In this document: one piece after another, positions 1 to 10,301 of the stretch
How the letters are laid out: the number at the start of each line of letters is the position of its first letter
Numbering within the stretch: the first letter of the stretch is position 1
NCBI GenBank assembly: GCA_001970955.1
Contig: MPUH01000525.1
Coordinates: forward strand, 1-48,071
Direction: 5' to 3'
Length of the DNA: 48,071 nt
Source of the DNA: Stentor coeruleus
Lineage: Eukaryota > Ciliophora > Heterotrichea > Heterotrichida > Stentoridae
The notes under the pieces: generated by a model
Database searches by the model: none
What the model saw: the letters and a program-made list of their open reading frames with translations, nothing else
What the model was told of the DNA's origin: nothing
Made by a program: the position numbers and the translations under genes

Positions 1-1
1 G

Positions 2-79
2 GTTGATATTGTACAAAGGGCTACAATTAACGAGATATACAAAGATGCAAAATTTTATGCGGGGATCTTTAATTATTAG
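2..79 (+). CDS. C-terminal end of a truncated gene, unknown
   Basis: The frame starting at base 2 is open to a TAG at 77-79 and encodes 25 residues of coding-like composition (start VDIVQRATINEIYKD, end FNY). It is less AT-rich than the sequence that follows it, which suggests the last exon of a gene lying mostly left of the window. The fragment is too short to assign a family. Confidence 0.4.
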   Translation, partial: VDIVQRATINEIYKDAKFYAGIFNY

Positions 80-953
80 TAATAGTTTATTTACTTACTC
101 ATTTATAAGAAATTTAAGTTAAAATCAATGTATTTTGTTTACAAATTTAAGTATTTTAAGTTATAGGAAAGCCTAAAAAATTTATTGATATGCAAATCTA
201 ACTAAATGGCTTTTGCATTCAGAAAAAATGCTGAAAATCAACTTTTTTCAAACCCTATCTATGAGTAAACCTAGCATAACTTATGCAGTAAGTTATATCT
301 TTGACCAGATTTTAAAACTCAAAGCCTTAAATATTTAAGATTTATCATTTCTAATTCAAGCAAATAGACCTAACTGTTAAAGATATAATAAATACCATTT
401 AAAATATAAGAATTTCCAAATGAATCGCAATAAGGTATACCTAGCTTTGATTATCTAGGCAAATTTAAATTGGAATTAAGTGAATGAGGACAGTATCTTA
501 TAGAAAATAGTGTATTTGTCATTGATAGGTGCTGCCTTAACTCCTTGAGAGAAATGAATTGTTCAGAGCTAATTTAAATTTGAATTACTAATTAAGAAAT
601 TGCTAAAACATATGATCATTAGAAAGGCTTAGGAAGTAAAATAGCAGAAACCCAAATAATGGAAAAACTAAAAAAAGAATTAAAGACAAAAAAGCTAGTT
701 ATTATAATAAGAAATTTAATTTATCCAAATAAACTCACACATAGTATATGATAAATTAATTATTATACATTCAATTTTCACTTTTAGTAGTAATTATCTT
801 AGATTTTGAGTTTTGTAATAAATTTTATAAGCTTACCGTTTTGATATCTATTATGTCATTCAATAAAATTCGCTGAAGTCAGCACAACATTTGAAGCCAA
901 AAATCTAAACTTACAAGTTATAAAAAACACTCAAATATTCATTCATATTTTTG
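80..953. other. Intergenic, possible decayed remnant
   Basis: This stretch is very AT-rich and no intact gene is seen. Around 470-700 the forward strand has short coding-like pieces (for example a frame reading SVFVIDRCCLNSLREMNC near 510-560) broken by stops. This may be an old gene remnant, but no family is recognised. Confidence 0.3.
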
Positions 954-3275
954 TTAACTATCTAATTTTTTAACTAATTCTGAGAACCCTTCTAATTGGT
1001 CATCATTTATGCATTTTGGTGCAGCGAAATAAGCTACTTTTCTTGATGTCTGATGCTCAAGTTTATGCTGAGATATAATTGCAGGATAGACACCATCAGT
1101 TACAACTCCAGATGCTTCAATAAATTTTGCAACAGTAATTAAAGCCTTTCCTATAACAGGTCTTTCTGTATTAGTGAACATTACTCCTCCATCAATATAT
1201 TGTATTCCTAATCCTGCAAGATCCTCGCGCCAATTAGGATCATAAGCATAACATGGAGCCATATCAGGGAATCTAGTTCCCCATTTATCGATATTTTTAC
1301 CAAAAAGAGGGTTGAAGAATGCTAGCCCACAATGTTTAGTTACCCTAATCCAATTATCTGTTTCTTCTAAAGGTGTATAATTATCTAATATCACAAATGT
1401 TTGTATACCTAATAGATTTGATAAGAAATATGGATACATCATTTCAGTGTGATTATCTTCATGGAGTAATAATGGAGATCCTTCAATGATAAGTACTTTC
1501 TCTTTGGTAAAGTACAGCTTATAAGGTAATTTATCAAAACTCAATATATCTATAACACTGAAAAACTTTGACACTTTACTTTTTGTTGATACAAATGCGA
1601 TATTTGCTTCATATTTAGCACAAGTTTCAGCAAATTCTTCAAGTGCAGCTGGGGATGAAGGTGTATGCATAACTCCTCTAAGTTCTGGAATATATTTTCT
1701 ATCAAATTCTCTATGCTGGCTGTGTAATGCTAGGGAAAATAAATCGTGGCTTAGCTCCTTTAGTTCACTTGATCCATAGAATGATGCTGAATACTGAAGA
1801 CCAAGGCAACATGCACTACTAAGTATAGCCATATTAGCAATAGTAGGAATGTAATTAATTTTTTCGCACATAGTAAATTCAGCGTTTGATGGAATACTTG
1901 GACCTGCAAAAGCTAGAATTAAGTGCTCACCAGTACTTGTAATTTGACTTGCTTCAAATTTCGGCCAACATGCTCTTCCATGAAGTCGAAATCCTAAATA
2001 ATCAGCCACTCCCCCTTTTTCAATTTCTGTAAAAGCAGGGAATATATAGTGAACATTATGCACCCTCAAACTATCAAATACTCTTAACAGAAAATAAGTT
2101 TCGTAAATATTAATTCCTTCTAAAGAGTGTGATAAAATAACAGCAACTCTAATACCTTCATAATCACCAATAATAATTTCAGATAATCTACTAGCATGAG
2201 AAGTTAAAACCATTTGAGGAATATCACTGAGTAAGAATCTTCTCATATTTGCAAGTTGAAAAGTATCGCTACAATTTGCTACAATGAGTTTTTGAATGTT
2301 TGATCTGCCAGTTTCTAATTTTTTAATCCATTCTGCAGCAATTCTAACATCACGCTCATCTAGCTCAATCCTTGTTCGATGCAAAGTATTTTGACAGATT
2401 GGCTGAGTCCATTGATTAAGAATTTTTCCTTTATAAGGTGGCATGCCAGTGATGATTTTAATGAAAAACTCTTCCACATCATTTTGAACAGCGACAATAT
2501 TTTGAAATACCAAGTCATGAGTAAGTGGTGCATCACATAATCCTGATGCAAGGTTAGATACAACAGCAGTTACAAGCATACGCATTCCATGAGCTTGTGC
2601 TGCTAAGACTTCAGGTATAGTACTCATTCCAAAAAGATCCCCTCCTAATTTATGGTAGGATTCCACTTCATAAGCAGTTTCAAAGCAAGGTCCTCTCACC
2701 CAAAAATAAGTACCTTCATGTACTTTAAATTTAGAGTTTTCATCAATCAAGGATTTAGCAAACTCAATTATCTCCCTATCATAAGATAATTGGCAATGAA
2801 GTTCACGAAATGATGTGTGAAGATAAGAATCAAGAGGATTTTTACAGAAGTGATTAATATGGTCCTTAACTAGAATGATGTCACCAGGACGGGAACCTTT
2901 GATGGCGGATCCTGAAGCATTGGTTACAAGGAGAGTGTGACATGATAGCATTGCGCTAAGGTTGGCAATGTAAGAAATTTGATAGTTGGCATAACCTTCA
3001 TAGCCATGAAGTCTACCTCCCCAGAGATAAACTGGGACTGATCCAATAAAACCATGGTAAAGTAAAGAAACATGGCCTTTTACAGTTGTGACTGGCATAA
3101 AAGGGATGCTGCTAAATGGTAGAATTTTTTGGTTTTCAAGACGCTTGTAAAACTGAGATAGACCGCTGCCTAGCACGATTGCAACTTCAGCAGGAGGCAA
3201 ATTCTTTCTAATATATTCTGCACTAATCTGCAAACAGTTGAAAAGCTGTGATGCTGTTTCTGGAAAGCTGTCCAT
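954..3275 (-). CDS. Triple purine nucleoside phosphorylase-like protein
   Basis: 773 aa. The first module (about residues 28-285) is a trimeric-type purine nucleoside phosphorylase, which cleaves purine (deoxy)ribonucleosides with phosphate in purine salvage. It has the phosphate loop GSG at 37-39, H68 in KGH, GRLHGYEG at 87-94, TNASGSA at 118-124, GPCFET at 195-200 (purine-binding Glu199), GMSTIPE at 216-222 and Asn241. Two further segments (about 300-540 and 545-770) keep the same order of hydrophobic strands but have lost these motifs. For example, the GR-H-YEG region becomes SHSLEGINIYE in module 2 and GSPLLLHEDNHTEMMY in module 3. The whole is about 2.7 times the usual family length. The start ATG is directly preceded by an in-frame TAA. 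Module 1 is confident; the homology of modules 2 and 3 is inferred from pattern. Confidence 0.85.
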   Translation of the reverse strand: MDSFPETASQLFNCLQISAEYIRKNLPPAEVAIVLGSGLSQFYKRLENQKILPFSSIPFMPVTTVKGHVSLLYHGFIGSVPVYLWGGRLHGYEGYANYQISYIANLSAMLSCHTLLVTNASGSAIKGSRPGDIILVKDHINHFCKNPLDSYLHTSFRELHCQLSYDREIIEFAKSLIDENSKFKVHEGTYFWVRGPCFETAYEVESYHKLGGDLFGMSTIPEVLAAQAHGMRMLVTAVVSNLASGLCDAPLTHDLVFQNIVAVQNDVEEFFIKIITGMPPYKGKILNQWTQPICQNTLHRTRIELDERDVRIAAEWIKKLETGRSNIQKLIVANCSDTFQLANMRRFLLSDIPQMVLTSHASRLSEIIIGDYEGIRVAVILSHSLEGINIYETYFLLRVFDSLRVHNVHYIFPAFTEIEKGGVADYLGFRLHGRACWPKFEASQITSTGEHLILAFAGPSIPSNAEFTMCEKINYIPTIANMAILSSACCLGLQYSASFYGSSELKELSHDLFSLALHSQHREFDRKYIPELRGVMHTPSSPAALEEFAETCAKYEANIAFVSTKSKVSKFFSVIDILSFDKLPYKLYFTKEKVLIIEGSPLLLHEDNHTEMMYPYFLSNLLGIQTFVILDNYTPLEETDNWIRVTKHCGLAFFNPLFGKNIDKWGTRFPDMAPCYAYDPNWREDLAGLGIQYIDGGVMFTNTERPVIGKALITVAKFIEASGVVTDGVYPAIISQHKLEHQTSRKVAYFAAPKCINDDQLEGFSELVKKLDS

Positions 3276-3609
3276 TTATTTTTATGTCTCGACAAGAATT
3301 CAACCAGGGAAATGCTTGATGAACATTTTGCATATAAGAAAAAAGAAAGGAATTTTTTGTGAAACTTAGATGATAACCTAAAAGCTAAAAATTATGGTTA
3401 ATCTTGATTTTATTACTGCTTTCTAAAACTATTTTTAGTATTATAGGATAGTATAATATATATGCTAAGCCTATAAGTATTTATTTCATATAAAAAGTTT
3501 TTAGGTATAGTGCTGCTTCTATTAAAATTATTCTTGGTGTGTTTTTGATAGGGCAATTCAATTTCTTTATCTTTCTTTGAATTTAATATATTTAAGTATA
3601 CTACTAAAA

Positions 3610-3716
3610 AATTGTAAAACAATATAAAGAAATTGGCTTATAATATCTGAGAATTCGATGAATTGTAAAACAATAGAAAGAATTGACTTATAATATCGAA
3701 GAATTCGATGAATTGC
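3610..3716. repeat. Two-copy ~50-bp tandem repeat
   Basis: The unit begins AATTGTAAAACAATA and ends GAATTCGATG. It occurs at 3610-3660 (51 bp) and 3661-3710 (50 bp) with a few differences, and a third partial copy starts at 3711. Unlike most duplications in the window, the copies have diverged, so this looks like a genuine older tandem repeat. Confidence 0.8.
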
Positions 3717-3983
3717 TAGATTAAATAAGTCTTTATGGAAGATTTTAGGGATATGGTATTGCAAGATAAGCGTAAATTTTATATAATGATAATTCATAGC
3801 ATAAGAAGTCATTTAGTCAAGAATTAACGTCATGGCTATAAATGACAGCTTTCTAATATTATTTGCATTCAAATAATCATCACAAGATAATTCTAGCTAA
3901 TCTTCCATAGAAGACCATAATACTTTCATTAAAGAAAATGGAAAATATATATATAGTATATATAAATAACTCTTGCACTAACA

Positions 3984-4068
3984 TAAATTTTGTACTATAA
4001 AATGCTACCCTATTATTTAAATATCNTTAATTTTGTACTATAAAATGCTACCCTATTATTTAAATATC
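3984..4068. repeat. Duplicated flanks around single N at 4026
   Basis: About 40 bases (core TTTTGTACTATAAAATGCTA) are present immediately left and right of an N. This is the typical mark of two contig ends joined without collapsing their overlap. Confidence 0.8.
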
Positions 4069-4318
4069 CCTTTTACAAAAATGAATACTTATCCATTTAA
4101 AAATATATATTTTAAGTCCTTTATATTGATACATAAATATATTTAAGTCACAAACACAAAATATTAAATCCGATATATTTAAGAAATAATAGCACAGTAC
4201 TGATTAGTCATCTAAGGCAATTTCCAAAAAAATAATTAGTCAAATTTTATTATAGTTATGATAAGCTTTAAAATGATATCTATCACAAATTTAAGCCTAA
4301 TTATATATAAACTATTTT

Positions 4319-5983
4319 ATGATTGCTGAAAAGAAAACTTATATAACAGAACTTGTTGAATTGCTATCAATACCACCATACAGGAGAAGTGAGGCTGATA
4401 TCGATAACATAATGAAATGGACAAGTCATTTTAAATTTTTTCAAGATTTGAATGAAAAAGAAGAATCTTCAAGACTTCATGCTGAGTGCTGCAAAGTCCT
4501 AAGCGTGCAAAATTATCGTGAAAATGAATATATATTTAGAAGAGGTGATGAAGGTGATGCATTTTATTTCATATTAAAAGGAGTAGTAAAAATTCTTGCC
4601 CAGTCTGAAATTCCAGTCAGACAGCAAAATGATGATGACCTTCACAAGATTTTAAGAAAAAGTACAGACATTAATGACAATCATTCGAAACAATTAGCAC
4701 ATACTCTAACAACAAGAATAAGCTTAGATATTGGAAATGATGAAAAAGAAGTGGCAACCCTTGCATCTGGATACTCTTTTGGAGATATGGCTTTTGTTAA
4801 TGATCATCCAAGATATTTTTCTGTGCAATGCACTGAACCTACTTTACTTGGAGTTCTTATGAAAAATGATTACAACATTATCGCTAAAGTTCAGGAAAAG
4901 CATATCAATGAAAAGATAGAATTTTTACGGGGTATAGAGCTATTTAAAAATTGGACACGTGTAGCAGTTTATAAGTTAAGCTATTTCTTTAGAAGCATTA
5001 ATCTGAGAAAAGGAAACGTTGTGTATAAAGAAGGAGATATCCCTTCAGAAATCTTTCTCATCAAAGAAGGAGAATTTATTTTTACTCAGAATTACAATAT
5101 NATCCCTTCAGAAATCTTTCTCATCAAAGAAGGAGAATTTATTTTTACTCAGAATTACAATATTAATGCAGGATATAAAAAAGCCACTGCAGAATTCGGT
5201 GGTTTGAAGAAACATATCCAAGAAAGTATAGTGCGTAAAAAGAAGATGAAAGTAGTGATAAAGCAAAAAGGAGATATTTTTGGTTATGACGAAATATATG
5301 CTAATAAACCTACGNTTAATGCAGGATATAAAAAAGCCACTGCAGAATTCGGTGGTTTGAAGAAACATATCCAAGAAAGCATAGTGCGTAAAAAGAAGAT
5401 GAAAGTAGTGATAAAGCAAAAAGGAGATATTTTTGGTTATGACGAAATATATGCTAATAAACCTACAAGAGATTTCTCATGTACTTGCAATTCACCTCAT
5501 GGAGAAATTTTAGCTATAACTGATAAAAATTTTGCAAAAAAAATAGTGCAGCCAGAAACCTTAAAATTAATTGAAGATAGTTGTAGATCTTCACAAAAAT
5601 GGACATCATCACGTCTTGAAAATCTTAAATTTATCGAGCAGCTAAAAGATAGTCTAAGTTTCACACCATTTTCTAAAATCCAAGTAAAGCAATACGAAGA
5701 ATCAAAATCAAATTATACAAAACTTCCAGTTATCCAAACAATACAACCTCCATCAGGAACTCTCCCCATAATTCTTGATAAAATATTAGTTAAATCTCGC
5801 AATAGAACATGTTCAAGTAGAAAAATCTCAACCACAGCAAGAGGAGTATTTGAAACAGAACTTAACGAGACTAATATTAGGTATAGTAGGAGAAATCATT
5901 CAAGAGCTTTTAGTAATTCTTTTAGCATACACACACCAAGCCCAACAAGACAGCTTCCATCTAGCTTTAGGAAAAAATTGTAA
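4319..5983 (+). CDS. Cyclic nucleotide-binding domain protein
   Basis: 554 codons as written, but two N-marked in-frame duplications (63 and 153 nt) inflate the model; one copy of each gives about 482 aa. Two cNMP-binding-type beta-barrels are visible. The first (about 50-200) has the hallmark turns of the fold (FRRGDEGDAFYFILKG) and a phosphate-binding-cassette-like FGDMAFVNDHPR. It keeps the Arg, but has Asp where active cassettes have Glu. The second (about 210 onward) has VVYKEGDIPSEIFLIKEGEF and FGYDEIYANKPTRDF with no recognisable cassette. No catalytic or channel domain follows; the C-terminal third is basic and Ser-rich. It resembles free-standing CNB proteins or regulatory subunits of ciliates. 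Ligand binding by site 1 is plausible; by site 2 it is doubtful. It lies 29 nt upstream of the next gene on the same strand. Confidence 0.8.
   Translation: MIAEKKTYITELVELLSIPPYRRSEADIDNIMKWTSHFKFFQDLNEKEESSRLHAECCKVLSVQNYRENEYIFRRGDEGDAFYFILKGVVKILAQSEIPVRQQNDDDLHKILRKSTDINDNHSKQLAHTLTTRISLDIGNDEKEVATLASGYSFGDMAFVNDHPRYFSVQCTEPTLLGVLMKNDYNIIAKVQEKHINEKIEFLRGIELFKNWTRVAVYKLSYFFRSINLRKGNVVYKEGDIPSEIFLIKEGEFIFTQNYNXIPSEIFLIKEGEFIFTQNYNINAGYKKATAEFGGLKKHIQESIVRKKKMKVVIKQKGDIFGYDEIYANKPTXNAGYKKATAEFGGLKKHIQESIVRKKKMKVVIKQKGDIFGYDEIYANKPTRDFSCTCNSPHGEILAITDKNFAKKIVQPETLKLIEDSCRSSQKWTSSRLENLKFIEQLKDSLSFTPFSKIQVKQYEESKSNYTKLPVIQTIQPPSGTLPIILDKILVKSRNRTCSSRKISTTARGVFETELNETNIRYSRRNHSRAFSNSFSIHTPSPTRQLPSSFRKKL
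5039..5163. repeat. 62-bp duplication around N at 5101, inside CDS
   Basis: Bases 5039-5100 recur from 5102. With the N, the period is 63, so the frame survives and the protein gains 21 false residues. This is very probably an assembly artefact. Confidence 0.85.
5163..5467. repeat. ~150-bp duplication around N at 5315, inside CDS
   Basis: Bases 5163-5314 recur from 5316 (period 153, in frame) with at least two differences (AAGTATAG versus AAGCATAG, and the end of the copy). The mismatches suggest two alleles placed in tandem rather than a perfect copy error. Confidence 0.8.
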
Positions 5984-6012
5984 GCTAATAATAATTTCTT
6001 CAAGTAATTTAA

Positions 6013-6411
6013 ATGACTAGGCACTACAAGTCAAACACACCATCTAGAAAAGACAAACAGTTTGAACTTTTTGGAAATATTTATGAGTCAAAAATGCCAG
6101 AGTATGACAGCTTCTTAGATCCTCACTTATCTAACTATTATTTATCCAGAAAAAAGAAGAAAGTGAGAAATGACCGTTTAATCCAGCCTGCGCTCAAGAT
6201 ATATAATTCTAACAAAAGCTTATATCCACTAAAGCCTGCAACTCGACATAAATCTCCACAATTCCCAAACATTTCTAAAAGGCAAAAACAAAACATTAAA
6301 CCAGTTTCTGGAGCGCAGTTCAAGCAGATATTACAAAAATATCGTGATATATCAATTGGCACTAAAGATTCTTTAAGCAAAATAGGTGAAACAGCATTTA
6401 TAACTAGTTAA
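6013..6411 (+). CDS. Small basic protein, unknown
   Basis: 132 aa, not recognised. It is strongly basic (runs such as RKKKKVRNDR near residue 50), has no membrane segment and no obvious coiled coil, and contains several Tyr/Pro-rich short stretches. It starts 29 nt after the CNB gene stop and ends 68 nt before the eIF2B gamma start, so three same-strand genes sit in a very compact block. The ATG at 6013 is the first in the frame. Composition and codon use match its neighbours, so it is probably a real gene; its function is unknown. Confidence 0.6.
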   Translation: MTRHYKSNTPSRKDKQFELFGNIYESKMPEYDSFLDPHLSNYYLSRKKKKVRNDRLIQPALKIYNSNKSLYPLKPATRHKSPQFPNISKRQKQNIKPVSGAQFKQILQKYRDISIGTKDSLSKIGETAFITS

Positions 6412-6479
6412 GCTTCATAAGAAATTATTAATACCTAAAAAAAGCTTGATAGGCTTTCTTGCAGATAGAAATTAGATAA

Positions 6480-7733
6480 ATGGTGCTACAGGTTGTGATT
6501 ATGGCAGGGGGCAGAGGAGGAGGCTTATATCCTTTGACTACACATATCCCTAAGATATTACTACCAATTTCAAACAAGCCTATGATAATTTATGTTTTAG
6601 AGATGCTTGAAAGATCAGAGTACAAGTTTCAAAGGCCCATATTGATAGTCACTCAGCATGAATATCAGAAAAAACTTGAGAAATGCTTAGAAACCAGATA
6701 TAGATCATTATGTGAAAACAATTTTCATGTAATTGGTGTTCCTGAAGATTATCCTGGTACAATGGGCTCACTACGATACTTGTTTCATAATTCTTATATC
6801 CCGAAGAAAATTAATGATATTCTTATAGTATCTGGAGATCTCTTACTAGATTTTTCTGTACTTCCATCATTTATAGACAATTTCAGGGTTAATGAGACTG
6901 GATGCTCTATTATGGCCCATATTGGCAAAGCTTCAACTGATGACATGCAGATTTTTGCATTAAACCAAGACCGGATCATTCAAATCTTTGAGTGGATTGA
7001 TGTAGAAGATGGATTCAAATTACCAGTGAAACTTTTACAAAAGTTTCCAAGAATGCGGCTGAGGAATAATTTAATACAGAATTATTGCTATCTTTTTACT
7101 ACATCTGTACTGGAAAATATTTTAGAAGATGTGAGGACTGAAAATATGTACAAAATTAAAGAAGATCTCATTCCTTTTTTGCTTAAAAGACAGTCAGCTT
7201 TTAATGCTACAGCTAGTATTTATATTGTACCAGAAAATCTTTTCAGCATGAGAGTGCATGATATAAAATCGTATTTACAAGTAAGCATGCTATGCTGTAC
7301 TCCACTTACTGGAAAAGAAAAATCTGGTCAAAGTGTTAAGCCTCTGCCACTTGTTCTACTATCAACAGAAAATACTCCTAGGAACATACTTATTTCATAC
7401 TACCGAGCAGGCAGTGGACAAATCCCTGCAGAATTCAAGCAGGTAACTAATGATAGTATAATACAAGAAGACTTCAAAATTGGTGAAAAGACATCAATCG
7501 TAAAAAGCGTAATAGGAAAAAACACGAGGATTGGAAGCAAATGCAAAATTACTGGCAGTATAATAATGGACAATGTAATCATTGAGGATGAAGTAAATAT
7601 AAACAATTCAATAATTGGTCCTCAAGTCAGTATCGGGACAAAATGCAAAATATTGAACTCACAAATGGCTTTTGGAAGCACCGCACAGCCATCAACTGTT
7701 CTTAAAGAAGACATTCGGCTCAGCATAATCTAA
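6480..7733 (+). CDS. EIF2B3: Translation initiation factor eIF2B subunit gamma
   Basis: 417 aa. This is a non-catalytic partner of the eIF2B guanine-nucleotide exchange complex that recycles eIF2-GTP. An N-terminal nucleotidyltransferase fold starts with VIMAGGRGGG and KILLPISNKPMI (residues 5-38) and continues with GTMGSLRY and VSGDLL. The middle segment QKFPRMRLRNNLIQNYCYLF and the segment EDLIPFLLKRQ match the gamma subunit rather than sugar-nucleotide enzymes. A C-terminal left-handed beta-helix has hexapeptide-like repeats (SVIGKNTRIG, SIIMDNVIIED, SIIGPQVSIG). The nucleotide loop reads GGRGGGL, so the Arg of active pyrophosphorylases is missing, as expected for eIF2B gamma. The stop lies 9 bp from the stop of the convergent CH gene. 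Confidence 0.88.
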   Translation: MVLQVVIMAGGRGGGLYPLTTHIPKILLPISNKPMIIYVLEMLERSEYKFQRPILIVTQHEYQKKLEKCLETRYRSLCENNFHVIGVPEDYPGTMGSLRYLFHNSYIPKKINDILIVSGDLLLDFSVLPSFIDNFRVNETGCSIMAHIGKASTDDMQIFALNQDRIIQIFEWIDVEDGFKLPVKLLQKFPRMRLRNNLIQNYCYLFTTSVLENILEDVRTENMYKIKEDLIPFLLKRQSAFNATASIYIVPENLFSMRVHDIKSYLQVSMLCCTPLTGKEKSGQSVKPLPLVLLSTENTPRNILISYYRAGSGQIPAEFKQVTNDSIIQEDFKIGEKTSIVKSVIGKNTRIGSKCKITGSIIMDNVIIEDEVNINNSIIGPQVSIGTKCKILNSQMAFGSTAQPSTVLKEDIRLSII

Positions 7734-7742
7734 TCCTCTTAT

Positions 7743-10163
7743 TTAGTCTAAAGCTAGTTTCTTCATATAAAATGACTTCATAGACAAAATAGTTCGTCTG
7801 TATATCTTGTAGATCTCATTAAGAACTGCTCGAATAATTTCTCCATCACCACGGTATACATCTTCTTCAACAAAACATAAATAACTTGGGAAGCCAGGCT
7901 TATTTCTGAGAATTCCAAATACTTTGCTTAAATTATGCAAACACCCAGCTTGCGTTGTAACTTTTGGATGTAATCCGGGAATTTTACTTCTTTCCAATTT
8001 TTCTATTATATCGCTAAAGAGTTCACCAGTTTTGAAATCAAGAATTACATCTTGAGTTAAGTTAAGATTAACCGGTAATTCAATTTCTATATGAACAAGC
8101 CAGTTAAAACCTTGAAGATATGGGTTACTTTCTGCTTGAGGGGTAGCTTCTAAAGATTTGAGATCAGCCATTGCTGTAGAGCTGCTATGCACAAGTGCCC
8201 GAGAGCCTGCTGTACTTTGATTTTGTTTTTCGTGTACTTCAGAAGAAAGTGAAATATTTAGTTTCTGGTGAGACTTCCCTTGTCGAAGTATTCCTGCAAG
8301 GGGCCTCCCGAAGTATGGTCCATCTTTATGATAGTTTTCTCCTCTTTGTCTTGGAGGAACACCATCTGAAAATCTATGAAGATCTTCTAATAATCCAAGA
8401 ATAACACCATAGTTTCCCTTTAGAATCTCTTCATCTAGCCATACATACTTCATGCCCATTTTTCTGATACTCTGCAATGGAGTTAGAGCTTTTTTGACAT
8501 TGCTAAGTGCTAGTGCTTGGGTTGTAGGCGAACGGAAAACTCCAGTAATAGGCTTATCTATGACTCTACCGACTAAATCGCATAATAAAACTCCTGAAAC
8601 TATATCTGGAAGTAACTCTTGAAAACTATCAGGTATTCTAGACCTGTCTAAAACTCCTTTTGAAAGTATGAATGCTAATAAAGATTCTTGAAGTTCACGA
8701 ATTTCATCAGCACTGTAAGGAAGATCTTTGAAGACAATTTTGGGAATAGCAGCAGATAAAGTTGGGTAAGCAAGCATTATGTGACAGAGAAGTCCCCAAA
8801 TCGCCTCAGTTTCTCCTCTAATAATACGATTTGGATTAGACAGCAAAGACACTGGCACACCTCTGTCATGCTCACGGAGAACAGTAAACGATATTTCTAT
8901 ATTCTCACGAGCTTCAATTACAGATTTCGGGTTATAGTATTTCACCAAACTACCTCGACCTTCAATTAATCCTGCTAACTCACAAAAGATAACTCCATTT
9001 CGAAGATTATCTCCATTAAAATCTCCTGTAGGATTAACCATTAAATGGCCAAGATCAAGTGCTATTAGCCATTCAGAAATTCTATCTTTTGATTCTTCGC
9101 TAACTTCAACATTCCTTTCAGGCATTTCTTCAGTATAAGTTTCCTTGTATTCCTTTGGCTCGCTTATTCTTGCCTTTGTCTGTCTTTTAGGTGAAGATTT
9201 TTGTATTAGTAACTTAGGAGAGTTCATTTCTAAAGCAGGAGATGCTATGGCTGAATTTCTTTGTACAGAAGATCCTTTTCCTTTAGGTATTTTCTTGTAA
9301 AAAGTCAATATATCGTAAATAAGTCCTTTAATAACTTCAATATTACCATCAGCAATTTCTTTATCACTCCACATAAAAGTTCCGCTCATCTTGGGGAATG
9401 CTCTCAGATATTTGAGTACCTTTACAATGTTAGCAGATTTAGCTGTTGCTGTCTTTGGTTTTTTCAGAATTCCTTTTATTTTCTCATCTTTTCCTTCAAG
9501 TACATTGATTAAAACAGCCAATAGCTCTCCAGTTTCGCATAGGCTTATGAACTCTTCTTGGCTTTTTCCTGTGAAGACATGAATATCTTTAAGAATTCTT
9601 ATTATGTCAACTCCTTTAACAGCCAAAGTGCCTCCGAATTCTGACATTTCTGAGCTCCTAACACGTGCTGTATTTTCTAAGATGTTTCCCATAGAAGCCC
9701 CTTTTATTTTTTCAAATTTAGATTCTTCCTTACGTATCGGATCAACCTTAGCATATATCTGAGCAAAAGAGGATTTGAGTTTCTGGTAAAAAGGGAAATC
9801 TAGGATTTTCACCATCCATCGCAAAATCAAGAAGAGCTTTGTATCATCTGTCATTAAGTCCCTTGCGGTTAGCCTTGATAAATTGTTTGGAAGCAAAGAA
9901 GAGATTTCTTTTATAAGGTTTTTGAGGTTATGAAGGATTTTGTGATCTGTGTCAATGTTCTCTCTGTAGATATTCTGTGGTAAAGCTTGGTTTAATATCA
10001 ATGAGGCGATGTCATTTAATGCCGGGCCTTGTCTAAGAGTTGCAGAGCTTGAAACCAAAAGACATGATGGCAAATTGATTGAGTTGACCCAGTCAAGCAG
10101 AATTCGATGTTCCTATGTGTATTATACTGTTTCAATTGTTTCTTGTAGTTGTAAACTAGCCAT
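7743..10163 (-). CDS. Calponin-homology array protein (one 15-nt intron)
   Basis: About 801 aa after removing a 15-nt intron at 10113-10127. The first ATG is at 10161-10163 and reads MASLQLQETIET, then across the intron EHRILLDWVNS. Without the intron there is no ATG start. At least four, probably five, calponin-homology-type units follow each other: HRILLDWVNS near the N-terminus, GELLAVLINVLEG, ISEWLIALDLG with GVIFCELAGLIEG, GVLLCDLVGRVID, and FNWLVHIEIELP with GELFSDIIEKLE. Linkers are Ser/Pro-rich. Unlike fimbrin there are no EF hands, and no other domain is seen. Such CH arrays bind actin or microtubules; which one cannot be told here. It is divergently transcribed from the Sfi1 gene with 138 bp between the two ATGs. 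Confidence 0.8.
10113..10127 (-). other. 15-nt intron in CH gene
   Basis: On the coding strand it reads GTATAATACACATAG, with A at position 10. It carries in-frame stops, and its removal joins an ATG-started exon in frame to the CH coding sequence. Confidence 0.9.
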
Positions 10164-10301
10164 TATTATCTAAAAATTTAAACCTTTTACTTATATTTTT
10201 GGTATATATTCTGGATTTGTTGTAAAGAATTTTTATTTTAGAGTTCTAAATGCAAAGATAATATATAGCATTCGAGTTATAAAAAAATCATATATTTAAA
10301 A

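Larger units (their letters stand above)
3276..4318. other. Intergenic, repeats and an assembly junction
   Basis: No gene is seen. The stretch holds a 50-bp tandem repeat (3610-3716) and a single-N junction with duplicated flanks (4026). The open frames here are short, AT-driven and rich in Ile, Tyr and Phe, with no domain-like composition. Confidence 0.6.

Noticed and set aside
5039..5467. Internal protein repeats in the CNB protein
   Set aside because: Both repeats are bounded by a single N and match contig-overlap duplications; they are not a real domain repeat.
10071..10073. TTG as the start codon of the CH-array gene
   Set aside because: A 15-nt intron immediately upstream joins the frame to a proper ATG at 10161-10163.
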